A stretch of DNA of 64,000 nucleotides from assembly GCA_964389675.1 (NCBI GenBank), contig CAYMEV010000001.1:266655-330654 (forward strand), written 5' to 3'. The DNA is from CAYMEV01 sp964389675 [NCBI: uncultured Candidatus Sumerlaeota bacterium]. Its GTDB lineage: Bacteria > CAYMEV01. The position numbers were made by a program, and so were the translations under genes. Below, in pieces: positions 8,177 to 16,959 of the stretch (its first letter is position 1; every line of letters begins with the position of its first letter). A model generated the notes under the pieces. It ran no database searches. It was not told where the DNA came from and saw nothing but the letters and a program-made list of their open reading frames with translations.

Positions 8177-9866
8177 TTTTCTGCTCCTTTGGGTTTATAT
8201 CAGGCCTCGGAAGCAAGGGGGGCCTGTCCTGTGATTTATCCTTTCTTTGCGTCTCTATCATCTTGACATAGATATATGGTGAAATAGCAGATACAGGAAC
8301 AGCACCTGATTCCGCACCGCAGTATCCGACGAATATGCCCGGCTCTCCGCCTGCCTCTGAGATCTGGGAGAACATGGAAAGCGGAGTCCCTATCATATCC
8401 ACTCCCCTTACAAGCTCATCATCCCTCCCGTCTGCATAGATCCTGTAGACCTCTATCGGCGTGACATTGAATGCATTCGGCACATATCTTCCTGTCATGG
8501 TAAAACCGCCGACAGTGCTTACGAAAAGATAACCGTATTCCTTGCCCTGCTCTTTCAGGTCATTAATCATTATCTGTTTGAGGTCTTCATAAGTATAATC
8601 CCTGTCAGTCTCAATAAACATATTAGACTGCCTTGTAACAGGCTGATATCCTACCTGCGCCCTTCCATGGCCGTTTGAGCTGGAAAATCCCTCTATGGGG
8701 CTTCTTGACATGAGGAACTGCTTGAGTACGCCGTTCTTTACCACCTCGACCCTTTGCCCCTCTACACCCTCATCATCATACCTGTAATATCCAGAAAGGT
8801 CATGGCCTGCATATTCTCTTGCCTGAGGGTCAAAAATGACGCTCATATGGTCCGGCAGGACAAGCTCGCCGACCATATCCTTGAAAGTCTGTCCGTCGGA
8901 TGCGCTCTTCTGCCTCTGGCCCTCAAGCCTGTGCCCGAATATCTCATGAAAGAAAACACTGGCAGCGCTCCCCGACATTATGGCAGGCCCTGAATAGGGT
9001 TCTGCAAGAGGAGCATCCTTTAACCTTGAAAGTGTGTCTATCATATTCTCAATATCCCTGATTATTACATCATCCTGCGGGAGGTCATCAGGATCATAGG
9101 CGAAATAGCTCTTATAAAGCGGCATTACCATGCCGTCGTCAGCCTTTATGGTCCCGCTGATCTGAAGGCCTGAATATGTAAAATTATACACGGTCTTTGT
9201 TCCCTCACTTGAGACAAAGTACTTTCTCTCAATGTAATAGTTCATTGATGCGCTGCATTCATAGATATCCTTTTCCTCCAGGAAAAGGCGGGAATACCTG
9301 TTCACCTTCTCTTCCCATTTATCCATGTCTATGCCCGCATTCTCAACAGGAGGCTCATAATATACACTGGGCTCGACCCTGCTGAATGAATCGCTCATGT
9401 CCTCCTTCTCCACCTTGACAGCCATATTTGCCTTTACCTTAGCAAGCTTATCCACAGCCTTTTTATATTCAGCATCTGTGTTTTTCCATATTATGGCCTT
9501 TATGGCCTCAGCATTGTCATCAAGAGGCAGGCTTACAGCATTTGGCATACTGTAGAAATAAGCAGTTCTGTCCCCCCTTATCTCCTCAGAATTATCAAGC
9601 CGGTAATCTCCAACCCGGACAGTAACAGTCAGTTTTCTTTGCCTGTTATTGTCCCTGCCCATTGAATTTCCGAAACTGCTCCCAACAGACCAGCTTTCAA
9701 GGTCACTTACCCTGTAGCTTATAAAATAAGGGGGTATCTCTTCGCCCTTCAGCAGGTTCATCTCTCTTGCGACTTCCTCCTCAAGGGTTTTAATGAGCGT
9801 ATCCTCTGAAAAAGCCATGCTTGCAGAAAGCAGGAAACAGATAAACAGGACCATTATTCTTTTCAT
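8166..9866 (-). CDS. Exported TldD-like metalloprotease
   Basis: The product has 566 residues, with a signal peptide (about 1-20, cleavage after AFS likely). The zinc motif HEIFGH is at 307-312, the TldD form of HExxxH. A later Cys516 in GYCGAESGAVPVS corresponds to the third zinc ligand of TldD. Other family landmarks are YRYDDEGV near 361-368 and SSNGHGR at 396-402. The enzyme should cleave unfolded peptides in a narrow central tunnel formed with a TldE partner, here encoded immediately downstream with overlap. Location outside the cytoplasm is inferred from the signal peptide. The family is usually cytoplasmic, so this pair may handle peptides in the periplasm. AGGAG precedes the ATG at 9866. 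Confidence 0.87.
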   Translation of the reverse strand: MKRIMVLFICFLLSASMAFSEDTLIKTLEEEVAREMNLLKGEEIPPYFISYRVSDLESWSVGSSFGNSMGRDNNRQRKLTVTVRVGDYRLDNSEEIRGDRTAYFYSMPNAVSLPLDDNAEAIKAIIWKNTDAEYKKAVDKLAKVKANMAVKVEKEDMSDSFSRVEPSVYYEPPVENAGIDMDKWEEKVNRYSRLFLEEKDIYECSASMNYYIERKYFVSSEGTKTVYNFTYSGLQISGTIKADDGMVMPLYKSYFAYDPDDLPQDDVIIRDIENMIDTLSRLKDAPLAEPYSGPAIMSGSAASVFFHEIFGHRLEGQRQKSASDGQTFKDMVGELVLPDHMSVIFDPQAREYAGHDLSGYYRYDDEGVEGQRVEVVKNGVLKQFLMSRSPIEGFSSSNGHGRAQVGYQPVTRQSNMFIETDRDYTYEDLKQIMINDLKEQGKEYGYLFVSTVGGFTMTGRYVPNAFNVTPIEVYRIYADGRDDELVRGVDMIGTPLSMFSQISEAGGEPGIFVGYCGAESGAVPVSAISPYIYVKMIETQRKDKSQDRPPLLPRPDINPKEQKNEE

Positions 9867-9968
9867 AAAGCACTCCTAAATACATGATTTTGTTTTTGTT
9901 AGTTTTACGAAATAATTGCAGAAAGGTTGCATGAAACGGTGAATTTAAGGCAGATTTATGAAAAATTA

Positions 9969-10559
9969 TCAGTAAAGGATCGTAAATTCCTCAAGCCAGA
10001 TAACCTCACAGGAACCGCCTGCCGTATCATTTCTTGTCATTGAGCTTTTCCACCTCCAGCCGTCATCTGCCGTTACACTGACAAGATATCCCTTCAGCTC
10101 GACAATATTGCCCTTTTTTACCCTGGAAAGCTCATCCCTGATCATATCATCATCTGTCAGCATATGCATATTTGCGCTATGCGTCTCGATCTCTTTTCTT
10201 GGTATGGGAAAATGCTCCACTTTCCAGTGATACCACCTGTTGCTCTGGGTGATCCTGATCTCGTCAAGGACTTTTGAATCTGACATGGGGCCCCAGCCCA
10301 TTGCAAAGTCATAATTTGAAAGGTCAGCCTCCCTGCCTCCTCTGTATTTCTTTGCACTTAGCACCCTTGCCTTCAGCCTGAACTCAGCCATTTTTGTAAT
10401 GGTATAATCGCCGGAAACGAAAGATTCCTGGGGATTCAGGTTGACCTGCAGGGGTTCCTCTTCCGCAAGGACACCTTCTTCCCTTTCAATTTCAGCCTGC
10501 CCGCTGAAGAACAGAAAATATGCCGCAATTATTAAAACGGCTGCAATTACAATTTTCAT
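9969..10559 (-). CDS. Conserved hypothetical protein with one membrane anchor
   Basis: The product has 196 residues. Residues 1-18 form a hydrophobic N-terminal anchor or signal. The rest is a soluble extracytoplasmic domain with striking conserved-looking patches: DFAMGWGPMSD, the pair IPRKEIETHSANMHM, and a C-terminal ...DGWRWKSSMTRNDT. Proteins with these same patches occur in several Gram-negative groups without a known function, so I give none. Its start overlaps the end of wecB by 4 nt on the same strand, placing it last in an operon with the epimerase and a WcaJ-like transferase. That association may be positional only. Confidence 0.75.
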   Translation of the reverse strand: MKIVIAAVLIIAAYFLFFSGQAEIEREEGVLAEEEPLQVNLNPQESFVSGDYTITKMAEFRLKARVLSAKKYRGGREADLSNYDFAMGWGPMSDSKVLDEIRITQSNRWYHWKVEHFPIPRKEIETHSANMHMLTDDDMIRDELSRVKKGNIVELKGYLVSVTADDGWRWKSSMTRNDTAGGSCEVIWLEEFTILY

Positions 10560-11677
10560 CTTAAAACATATAGCTCCTGCAGTATTTTTCTTATCTTTAT
10601 GGATGCTGTCCCGTCCCCGTAGGGATTAACTGCCTTTGACATCCGGCTGTACAGCTCTGGGTCATGAAGAAGCTCTACCAGGCTGTTTTTGATATTTTCC
10701 ATATTATTGCCGACAAGCAGTGCAACCCCGGCCCTTATGCCCTCCATCCTCTCGGTTACATTTCTCATGACAAGGACAGGCTTTCCAAGCGCAGGGGCCT
10801 CTTCCTGTATGCCACCTGAATCAGTCAGGACAAGGCAGCATTTGTTCATAATATATATCAGGTATGGATAATCAAGGGGCTCTATAAGGTGTATATTCGG
10901 GATATTCCCCAGTATAGCCCCTACAGGCCTTCTGACATTGGGATTGAGGTGCACCGGGTAGACAAACTCAACATCTTCGGTAAGGGCTATGCCTTTTATT
11001 GCATTGCACATATCCTCAAAGGGCTTGCCGAAGCTTTCCCTCCTGTGCCCTGTCACCAGGATCACCTTCTTTGAGAAATCCAGAAAGTTGAAAAAATCCC
11101 TGTAAACAGCATCAGATCGCTTTATAATACCGAGGCCCTTCAGCAGGGCATCAATTACAGTATTGCCGACCTTATAGACATTCTTCCTTATCCCTTCCTT
11201 TTTCAGGTTATCAACCGCTTCCTTTGTAGGGGCAAAATGCAGGTCAGCCATATGCCCTGTAAGTGTCCTGTTCATTTCCTCTGGAAAGGGTGAGTACTTG
11301 AACCTGCTTCTTAAGCCTGCCTCAACATGAACTACCCTTACCCTGTTGTAATAGCCGGCAAGTGCCCCGGCAAATGTGGTGGTTGTATCTCCCTGCACAA
11401 TGATTATATCAGGCCTGAGATCATCAAGGACACTGCCTATGCCTCTGAGGCAGAGAGCTGTTATATCGAAAAGGTTCTGGTCATCCTTCATAAGGTCAAG
11501 GTCATAATCGGTATCAATCCCGAAAAAATCAAGTACCTGGTCAAGCATGTGCCTGTGCTGTGCAGTAACACATACCTTCACGTCAAATCCATCAGAGCCT
11601 TTCAGCTCGCTTATAAGAGGTGCAAGCTTGATAGCCTCCGGCCTTGTGCCGAATATAAAGAGTGTCTTTAGCATCAC
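10556..11677 (-). CDS. wecB: UDP-N-acetylglucosamine 2-epimerase, non-hydrolysing
   Basis: The 373-residue protein has the length of WecB/MnaA enzymes, which interconvert UDP-GlcNAc and UDP-ManNAc in the cytoplasm. The N-terminal GTRPEAIKLAPL loop, VQGDTTTTFAGAL (UDP-sugar site), HVEAGLRS and the C-domain DSGGIQEEAP are all present. ManNAc made here feeds surface polysaccharide synthesis (enterobacterial common antigen-like, teichoic-type or capsule units). The gene lies 6 nt after the WcaJ-like transferase and overlaps the next gene by 4 nt, so it sits in the middle of a three-gene operon. No ManNAc dehydrogenase (wecC) is in the window, so the fate of ManNAc is open. Confidence 0.95.
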   Translation of the reverse strand: MMLKTLFIFGTRPEAIKLAPLISELKGSDGFDVKVCVTAQHRHMLDQVLDFFGIDTDYDLDLMKDDQNLFDITALCLRGIGSVLDDLRPDIIIVQGDTTTTFAGALAGYYNRVRVVHVEAGLRSRFKYSPFPEEMNRTLTGHMADLHFAPTKEAVDNLKKEGIRKNVYKVGNTVIDALLKGLGIIKRSDAVYRDFFNFLDFSKKVILVTGHRRESFGKPFEDMCNAIKGIALTEDVEFVYPVHLNPNVRRPVGAILGNIPNIHLIEPLDYPYLIYIMNKCCLVLTDSGGIQEEAPALGKPVLVMRNVTERMEGIRAGVALLVGNNMENIKNSLVELLHDPELYSRMSKAVNPYGDGTASIKIRKILQELYVLR

Positions 11678-11683
11678 TTCTCC

Positions 11684-13054
11684 TTAAAAGGCATTGCGCC
11701 ATGATTTCCTGCTGAATATTGTAAGCAGTATTATCTTTAAATCAAGCCAAAAAGACCAGTTGTTTATATACCACAGATCATATTCGATCCTTTTTTGCCT
11801 TCTTTCATCAGTATCAGTCGGGCCTCTCCAGCCGTTGACCTGAGCCCAGCCAGTGATACCGGGCTTTACATAGTATCTCAGCATATACCACTCCACCTGG
11901 TCCTGCAGTATCCTGTCAAGCTCTGTCCTGTGAGGCCTAGGGCCGACAACGCTCATGTCCCCTTTCAGGACATTATAGAACTGAGGAAGCTCATCAATGT
12001 TCAGCTTCCTGAGGATGCCTCCAAGGGGGAATATCCTCTCATCATCCCTTCTTGTAGATTCGCCGGGCTCCTTTTTAGAATGATACATTGTCCTTAGCTT
12101 AAAAAGCCTGAACCTGTTGCCCTGGCTTCCTGTCCTCTCAGCCCTGTAGAACACTGGCCCCCTGGAGCTGAGCTTTATCAGGAGAGCAAGAACCGGGAAA
12201 AACGGCAGGAAGGCCATAATGACAATAAAGGAAAATAAAATATCAAAAAGCCTCTTCTTCATTGAATTTGAATATTTGTCAAGGGGGGTATTCCTGAGGC
12301 TGGCAACCGGAATACCTGAGATATATGATATATCGGAAATATTTTCATACCCTGCAAGGTCTAATGCTATTTTGACCCTGATCCCATGATAGTTTGCCGA
12401 TTCTATTATCCTGTCCCTGCTTTTTTCCCTGCCTTCAGGCAGGGAAATGATTATCTCATCGGCATTATATGCCTCTACTGCCTTTTTTACTTCAGAAAGC
12501 TTTCCTATTACTGATTCCCCACCGTCATCATCCAGAAAACCGCAAAAACTATATATATTGAACTCACTGTCCTTTACCAGCTCATCCATTATTCTTCTCC
12601 CGATCTCTCCCTTGCCTGCAATGATGACATTTGACCTTTTTATCCCCTTTGAAATTGCCCTCCATATAAATTTCCTGAAGATCCCATATACTGCTGTCTG
12701 AAGCAAAAAGAAGATCAGAATAGTGCCATAAACGGCAATACGCGAAAGCAGAAGCTCTTTGACGGAAAAGGCAAGCATGGATGCTATGGATGTGAGAAGG
12801 AATGCCTTTATTATATTTACTGCGGTTTCACTCCTGAAAGTGCTGTAATTTCCGCTTTTAAGCCTGTTTCCTATCATAATGCAGAAGCCCCATGCAAGGT
12901 TCATGAAAAGCAGGAAGAAAAAATACCGTTCCCCGACAGAAAGCAGGCCGCCATGCCCCTTTATGAACATCACAGTAATTATAATGGATATGTTGAGCAG
13001 GATAAAATCAATAACAGATAAGATCAACTGATAATAAAAATATGCTTTTCCCAT
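11684..13054 (-). CDS. WbaP/WcaJ-like polyprenyl-phosphate hexose-1-phosphate transferase
   Basis: The product has 456 residues. Four N-terminal membrane segments (about 8-125) are followed by a Rossmann-like soluble part (about 140-250, with IIAGKGEIGRRI). The C-terminal bacterial sugar transferase domain starts at about 268 with KKRLFDILFSF and carries LFKLRTM, DELPQFYNVLKGDMSVVGPRP and PGITGWAQV. This is the long form that starts repeat-unit synthesis by moving a hexose 1-phosphate (Glc or Gal) from its UDP-sugar to undecaprenyl phosphate in the inner membrane. It heads the operon with wecB. A second initiating enzyme of the short PglC type lies at 55.3 kb. Confidence 0.92.
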   Translation of the reverse strand: MGKAYFYYQLILSVIDFILLNISIIITVMFIKGHGGLLSVGERYFFFLLFMNLAWGFCIMIGNRLKSGNYSTFRSETAVNIIKAFLLTSIASMLAFSVKELLLSRIAVYGTILIFFLLQTAVYGIFRKFIWRAISKGIKRSNVIIAGKGEIGRRIMDELVKDSEFNIYSFCGFLDDDGGESVIGKLSEVKKAVEAYNADEIIISLPEGREKSRDRIIESANYHGIRVKIALDLAGYENISDISYISGIPVASLRNTPLDKYSNSMKKRLFDILFSFIVIMAFLPFFPVLALLIKLSSRGPVFYRAERTGSQGNRFRLFKLRTMYHSKKEPGESTRRDDERIFPLGGILRKLNIDELPQFYNVLKGDMSVVGPRPHRTELDRILQDQVEWYMLRYYVKPGITGWAQVNGWRGPTDTDERRQKRIEYDLWYINNWSFWLDLKIILLTIFSRKSWRNAF

Positions 13055-13122
13055 ATATTGTATCCCGGGATCAAGTATAATAATTTTTTTGAAATAGTAA
13101 ATAATTTGATTTTCAATCCATC

Positions 13123-13131
13123 TGGTATAAT
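13123..13131 (+). promoter_or_regulatory. Extended -10 promoter before the DUF354 gene
   Basis: TGG followed by an exact TATAAT (13126-13131) gives an extended -10 element, with no well-spaced -35 box. Transcription would begin near 13138. That lies downstream of the ATG at 13058, and so supports 13172 as the true translation start. Confidence 0.55.
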
Positions 13132-13171
13132 ATCAGACAGAAGATTAAAATTTTTATCTGGAAACAGTCAA

Positions 13172-14179
13172 ATGAGAATATTTTTGGATTTCAACCACCC
13201 TGCCCATGTGCACCTTTTCAAAAACTTCATTATGGAATTCCAGAAAATGGGGCATAAGTTCCTCCTGTCTTCCCGGGACAAGGAATGCTCATACAGCCTT
13301 CTGGACGCTTACGGCCTTGACTATATAAAAAGAAGGGGCTACAGGGGGATAAAAAAGGTCTCAGGCCTGTTTGCAATAAACTATTTTCTTCACCATATAG
13401 CAAAGGATTTCAAACCGGACATACTCATAGGGGGGGTAGGCAATGCCTATATAGCCCATACAGCTGTCCTGCTGGGTAAGCCGTCATTCATCTTCGACGA
13501 TACGGAATATTCAAAACTTCAGAACCTGATGACATTCCCTTTTGCAAAAAATATAATCACACCTTCATGCTTTACCATAAACCTGGGTAAAAAGCAGATC
13601 AGGCACAACAGCTACCATGAGCTTGCCTACCTGCACCCTCACAGGTTCAGGCCAGACCCCGGCATAATAAAAAAAGCCGGTATCAGCTGTCCCTACGCCC
13701 TGGTAAGGTTTGTTGACTGGCAGGCATCCCATGACATTTTAGGACACGGAATAAAAAACAAGACAGGGCTTATAAGAAAGCTTTCAGAACGTGTAAATGT
13801 CCTTATATCCTCTGAGAAAAAGCTCCCCATGGAGCTTGAAGGATACAGGATAAAGCTCCATGCATCAAAACTCCATGACCTGATCGCGGGAAGCTCCCTT
13901 TATATAGGCGAGAGTGCCACCATGGCATCTGAATCAGCGGTCCTCGGTATCCCTTCAATACTGGTCTCCAACTCTACCAGGGGATATATCAGGGACCTTT
14001 CCGGCTACGGCCTGGTCCACCGCTTTAAGAGGGAAAAGCATGCCTTGAATAAGGCTTTTGAGATACTGGCCGATAATGATTCAGCAGTCATCTATCAGGA
14101 AAAAAGAAAAAAAATGCTTTCTGATAAAATATGCCTCACAGACTGGATGCTTGGTTTCTTTTCGGCATTAAAGGCCTGA
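13172..14179 (+). CDS. DUF354 family protein, GT-B-like glycosyltransferase
   Basis: The 335-residue protein opens with MRIFLDFNHPAHVHLFKN, which is the standard start of DUF354 proteins. This is why the start at 13172 was preferred over the upstream ATG at 13058; an extended -10 promoter between the two starts agrees. It has the two-domain look of GT-B enzymes with an N-terminal GxxHxxFF-like loop. A C-terminal GESATMASESAVLGIPSI segment corresponds to the nucleotide-sugar-binding helix. DUF354 proteins are found in surface-glycan loci of bacteria and archaea and are presumed glycosyltransferases or epimerase relatives; substrate unknown. It is divergent from the wcaJ-like operon. Confidence 0.8.
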   Translation: MRIFLDFNHPAHVHLFKNFIMEFQKMGHKFLLSSRDKECSYSLLDAYGLDYIKRRGYRGIKKVSGLFAINYFLHHIAKDFKPDILIGGVGNAYIAHTAVLLGKPSFIFDDTEYSKLQNLMTFPFAKNIITPSCFTINLGKKQIRHNSYHELAYLHPHRFRPDPGIIKKAGISCPYALVRFVDWQASHDILGHGIKNKTGLIRKLSERVNVLISSEKKLPMELEGYRIKLHASKLHDLIAGSSLYIGESATMASESAVLGIPSILVSNSTRGYIRDLSGYGLVHRFKREKHALNKAFEILADNDSAVIYQEKRKKMLSDKICLTDWMLGFFSALKA

Positions 14180-14255
14180 TCAGGCAATATTTTCCTGTAT
14201 TTAGAATCATCGGGATAATGAATTAAATATGGATTTTATGGGGTCATTTAAAAGA

Positions 14256-14325
14256 GAATCGGGAACACCCGGCCATTTTTCTAATCATGGCTATGGATCA
14301 TATCAATCACGGATGTTCCCGATTC
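14256..14325. repeat. Imperfect 16-bp inverted repeat in a gene-free gap, REP/MITE-like
   Basis: The arms GAATCGGGAACA (14256-14267) and TGTTCCCGATTC (14314-14325) match exactly. With one mismatch they extend to 16 bp (to 14271 and from 14310), enclosing about 38 nt. The whole gap 14180-14562 (383 nt) holds no convincing gene; a 64-codon open frame on the minus strand has no coding look. A related but more degenerate structure with TTCCCGAT lies at 56.7 kb. Such paired arms resemble repetitive extragenic elements mobilised by REP-associated transposases. Confidence 0.5.
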
Positions 14326-14562
14326 AGATGAATTTTTCTCATTGCTGATTTTCCTCTCCTAATTCTTAAATATATGCCCCTGCAGATAATTTTCAAGTCA
14401 GAATATGCTTTTTTATTAAAAATATTTTCCTGATATCTGACCGCCGGGCTATAAATAGCCAGACTCCTGCTTTTATCCGGCAAAAGGCCGATATCTGGCA
14501 AAGGCCTGGATTGCGAACCTTGAATAAAAACTCAATAAAAAATAAGACATTGCAGAGTGATC

Positions 14563-15765
14563 CTAAGATATCAGACTCCTGAATTCAGGGTTCATCCCTG
14601 CTTTTAAGGTCACAAGCGCCAGGAACATCCATGCATGTGAACGCTTTATATAGGGTATTCTGTTGACCAGGCCCCTGTGCTTCCTGTAATAGAAATAGCC
14701 TTTTTTCCTGTCAAACATGTTGTTTACAGTCCATTCGGCAATCTTTCCTGCAAATTCCAGATATTCCGGGTCAATACCGCCCATGGCAGTAAGGGTGATT
14801 ATCCCCTGTGACTGGTTGTGGATATCAACGGGGAATTTCTTCGGGATCCTGAACAGCGACATGCCGTTTCCAAGGAACTGGTGGCTTCTGTAAAACCTGG
14901 CGCCCCTTTCAAGGGCATCTCTGTATTTTTCATCATTGATCTGCGTATATTTCATAAAATCCATGATGGAGTCCAGTATGAAACCCTGGTGAAAATCTAT
15001 CTGCTTTTTCTCCTGCCCTGTTCTTGGATTAAGCCTGTAGTACCAGTGCCCGTCATATGCCTGGTGCCTGAGTGTCCAGTCAGCGCACTTTCTTGCAGTA
15101 TCAAAATATACATCCTTCCCGGTAAGTCTGTAGAGTATTGCCATCACCCGGCATGCCAGCATATTGGCATTGTAGACAAGATTCCTGTACCTGGTGCTGT
15201 AGGAAAAACATATGCCGTCATCATCCTCTGTTCTTGGAATATCATTCAGTATGAAATCTCCAGCACTTTCTATTATAGCGGGGACATCCTTATTGCCTGC
15301 TGTCAGGTAATACTGATAGAGCCCGAGGCATACAAAGCATGTAGCAACAATATTGGGCTCATTTTTCCTGATATAGAATATCCTGTCCTGCCAGGAGAAG
15401 TTATATCCCCAGCAGTAACCGCTGTATCCCCTGCTGTGGTTTTCAGAAAGCCATTTATAAAGAAATTCCATTATCCCTCTGTCAGATTCACCGCCCTCCA
15501 TTTCATAAAGAAGGCTGTAAGCCTTGAGAAAAAGCCCCATTGCCTTTGCATTCCAACCCTTTCTAATTCCGAGAAAAGGCCTTATGTTTACAGGGTTTCT
15601 TATCTGGACCTGGTTTGAGATATACCTTATCCATTTTCCCATGAATCTCAGGGGTATCCATGAGTTAAGCACATCCTGGGGCTCATACCCCCTGAAATTC
15701 TGCTTTTCCAGATATGCTTTAAGCCTGTACAGTGCATCCGTTGTCATTTCCTTTATATCACTCAT
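14563..15765 (-). CDS. Alpha/alpha-barrel (six-hairpin) protein in a glycan locus
   Basis: The product has 400 residues when started at ATG 15765, chosen because AGGGGG lies 6 nt upstream. Starting at 15891 would overlap the preceding gene by over 130 nt. The sequence is a series of amphipathic helices with aromatic-rich turns such as GYCWGYNFSWQDR and YNANMLACRV, and a HQGFILDS element. This is the pattern of six-hairpin glycosidase-like toroids. Relatives in polysaccharide loci are often labelled delta-aminolevulinic acid dehydratase, which the fold does not support. It may be a glycan lyase, hydrolase or epimerase-like enzyme; catalytic residues cannot be assigned. The start overlaps the end of the GT4 gene by 8 nt, so the two are co-translated. 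Confidence 0.72.
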   Translation of the reverse strand: MSDIKEMTTDALYRLKAYLEKQNFRGYEPQDVLNSWIPLRFMGKWIRYISNQVQIRNPVNIRPFLGIRKGWNAKAMGLFLKAYSLLYEMEGGESDRGIMEFLYKWLSENHSRGYSGYCWGYNFSWQDRIFYIRKNEPNIVATCFVCLGLYQYYLTAGNKDVPAIIESAGDFILNDIPRTEDDDGICFSYSTRYRNLVYNANMLACRVMAILYRLTGKDVYFDTARKCADWTLRHQAYDGHWYYRLNPRTGQEKKQIDFHQGFILDSIMDFMKYTQINDEKYRDALERGARFYRSHQFLGNGMSLFRIPKKFPVDIHNQSQGIITLTAMGGIDPEYLEFAGKIAEWTVNNMFDRKKGYFYYRKHRGLVNRIPYIKRSHAWMFLALVTLKAGMNPEFRSLIS

Positions 15766-16876
15766 CATTTTCCCCCTGGATAATAAGCCTATAGAGCTTA
15801 TCAAGCCTTTTACCTGCACCGGATGCATAAAGGTTCCTTCTTGCATGGTGATAATTGAAAATGGATATCTCTTTCCGCTTTTCCCTGTCATTTATCAGCT
15901 TTTCAGCAAGCTCTGCGATCTCGCCCGCTGAACCTCCCTTTGCCATATAACCCATCCGCCCCTGGATAAAAAAATCAGGAATCCCCCCCACATCATTTGT
16001 AATTACAGGCAGGCCGAAAGCAATAGCCTCCACCATGGCAATCGGCATGGAATCCATGCAGGTGGGCAGGATAAAAATGTCAGATTGTGCAAACAGCCTT
16101 CTTTTTGCCTCCCCTTCGACATTCCCTTCTATAACAATGCCTTCATAATGCATGGATTTTATATATCTTCTCAGCCTGCCAAGCATGCTCCCTTCCCCTG
16201 CAACGCTTAAAAGTATTTTATCATGCCTTTTCTTAAGTATTGCATAGGCATCAACTGCCTCAAATATCCCCTTCTGCCTTTCAATCCTTGATAGAAAAAG
16301 CATTTTTAGGCAGTCATCCTCATTATTAAATCTCCTGTGTATATCATTTTCAGAAAATTCCCCTATAAGAGCATCATCAGCAAATGTTGATTCCTTTATT
16401 ATTTTCCCTCTGTATCCCCATTCTTTCAGCTTAATGCCGGCACTTTCTGTCATGGCTGTAATGCTTGAGCTGTAGAAGAAGAGCCGGCGGTATATCCTGC
16501 CTGCCATGCCCTTTTCAATATGTTTCTCAAACATTTTGTTCCATCCGTGATATGACAGCAAAACCCTTTTTCCAGTTATTCCCGATATAAGCATAAATGC
16601 TGAATCCCTCAATACAGCCGCCGGGCTGAAGGTTGAATTTATATGTATTAATGATACTTTCCCGAGGCATATAATAAAAAACCTGAAATAATCATAAAGA
16701 AGGATAAACGGGCTGCTAAGCCTGAAGAACACGCCCTCTCCCCTTCTTCCCCTGACAAAGCACCTTATTTTACCCCGCAGGTATTTTGAAAGGACTCTCC
16801 AGTATGATGCCTGGCCTCCTGCCTTCTTCGGTGAAGGGATAAGAACAAGTATTTTATTCTCTTTCATCTCCGGCAT
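15758..16876 (-). CDS. Glycosyltransferase family 4 protein
   Basis: The 372-residue GT-B enzyme begins with LVLIPSPKKAGGQASY (the Gly-rich N-terminal loop). The C-terminal domain has LFLSRIERQKGI for the donor-binding region. It then has ILPTCMDSMPIAMVEAIAFGLPVITNDVGG, with Asp and Glu at the two ends of the GT4 E-x7-E motif. It should transfer a sugar from a nucleotide donor to a lipid-linked acceptor at the cytoplasmic membrane face. It is the first gene of a two-gene operon with the alpha/alpha-barrel protein, and divergent from the GT4 gene at 16.96 kb. Confidence 0.9.
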   Translation of the reverse strand: MPEMKENKILVLIPSPKKAGGQASYWRVLSKYLRGKIRCFVRGRRGEGVFFRLSSPFILLYDYFRFFIICLGKVSLIHINSTFSPAAVLRDSAFMLISGITGKRVLLSYHGWNKMFEKHIEKGMAGRIYRRLFFYSSSITAMTESAGIKLKEWGYRGKIIKESTFADDALIGEFSENDIHRRFNNEDDCLKMLFLSRIERQKGIFEAVDAYAILKKRHDKILLSVAGEGSMLGRLRRYIKSMHYEGIVIEGNVEGEAKRRLFAQSDIFILPTCMDSMPIAMVEAIAFGLPVITNDVGGIPDFFIQGRMGYMAKGGSAGEIAELAEKLINDREKRKEISIFNYHHARRNLYASGAGKRLDKLYRLIIQGENDE

Positions 16877-16959
16877 TATAAATTTATTTGCAAATAGTAA
16901 GATCTAAATTTATGCTACTGATAAATCTATCATATAAACAGGCTCATATACAGATAAAA

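Noticed and set aside
13058-13171. Upstream ATG extending the DUF354 protein by 38 residues.
   Set aside because: An extended -10 promoter lies within this stretch, and the family start matches the ATG at 13172.
14307-14501. 64-codon open frame on the minus strand in a gene-free gap.
   Set aside because: No ribosome site, no recognisable domain and it runs through the inverted repeat arm.
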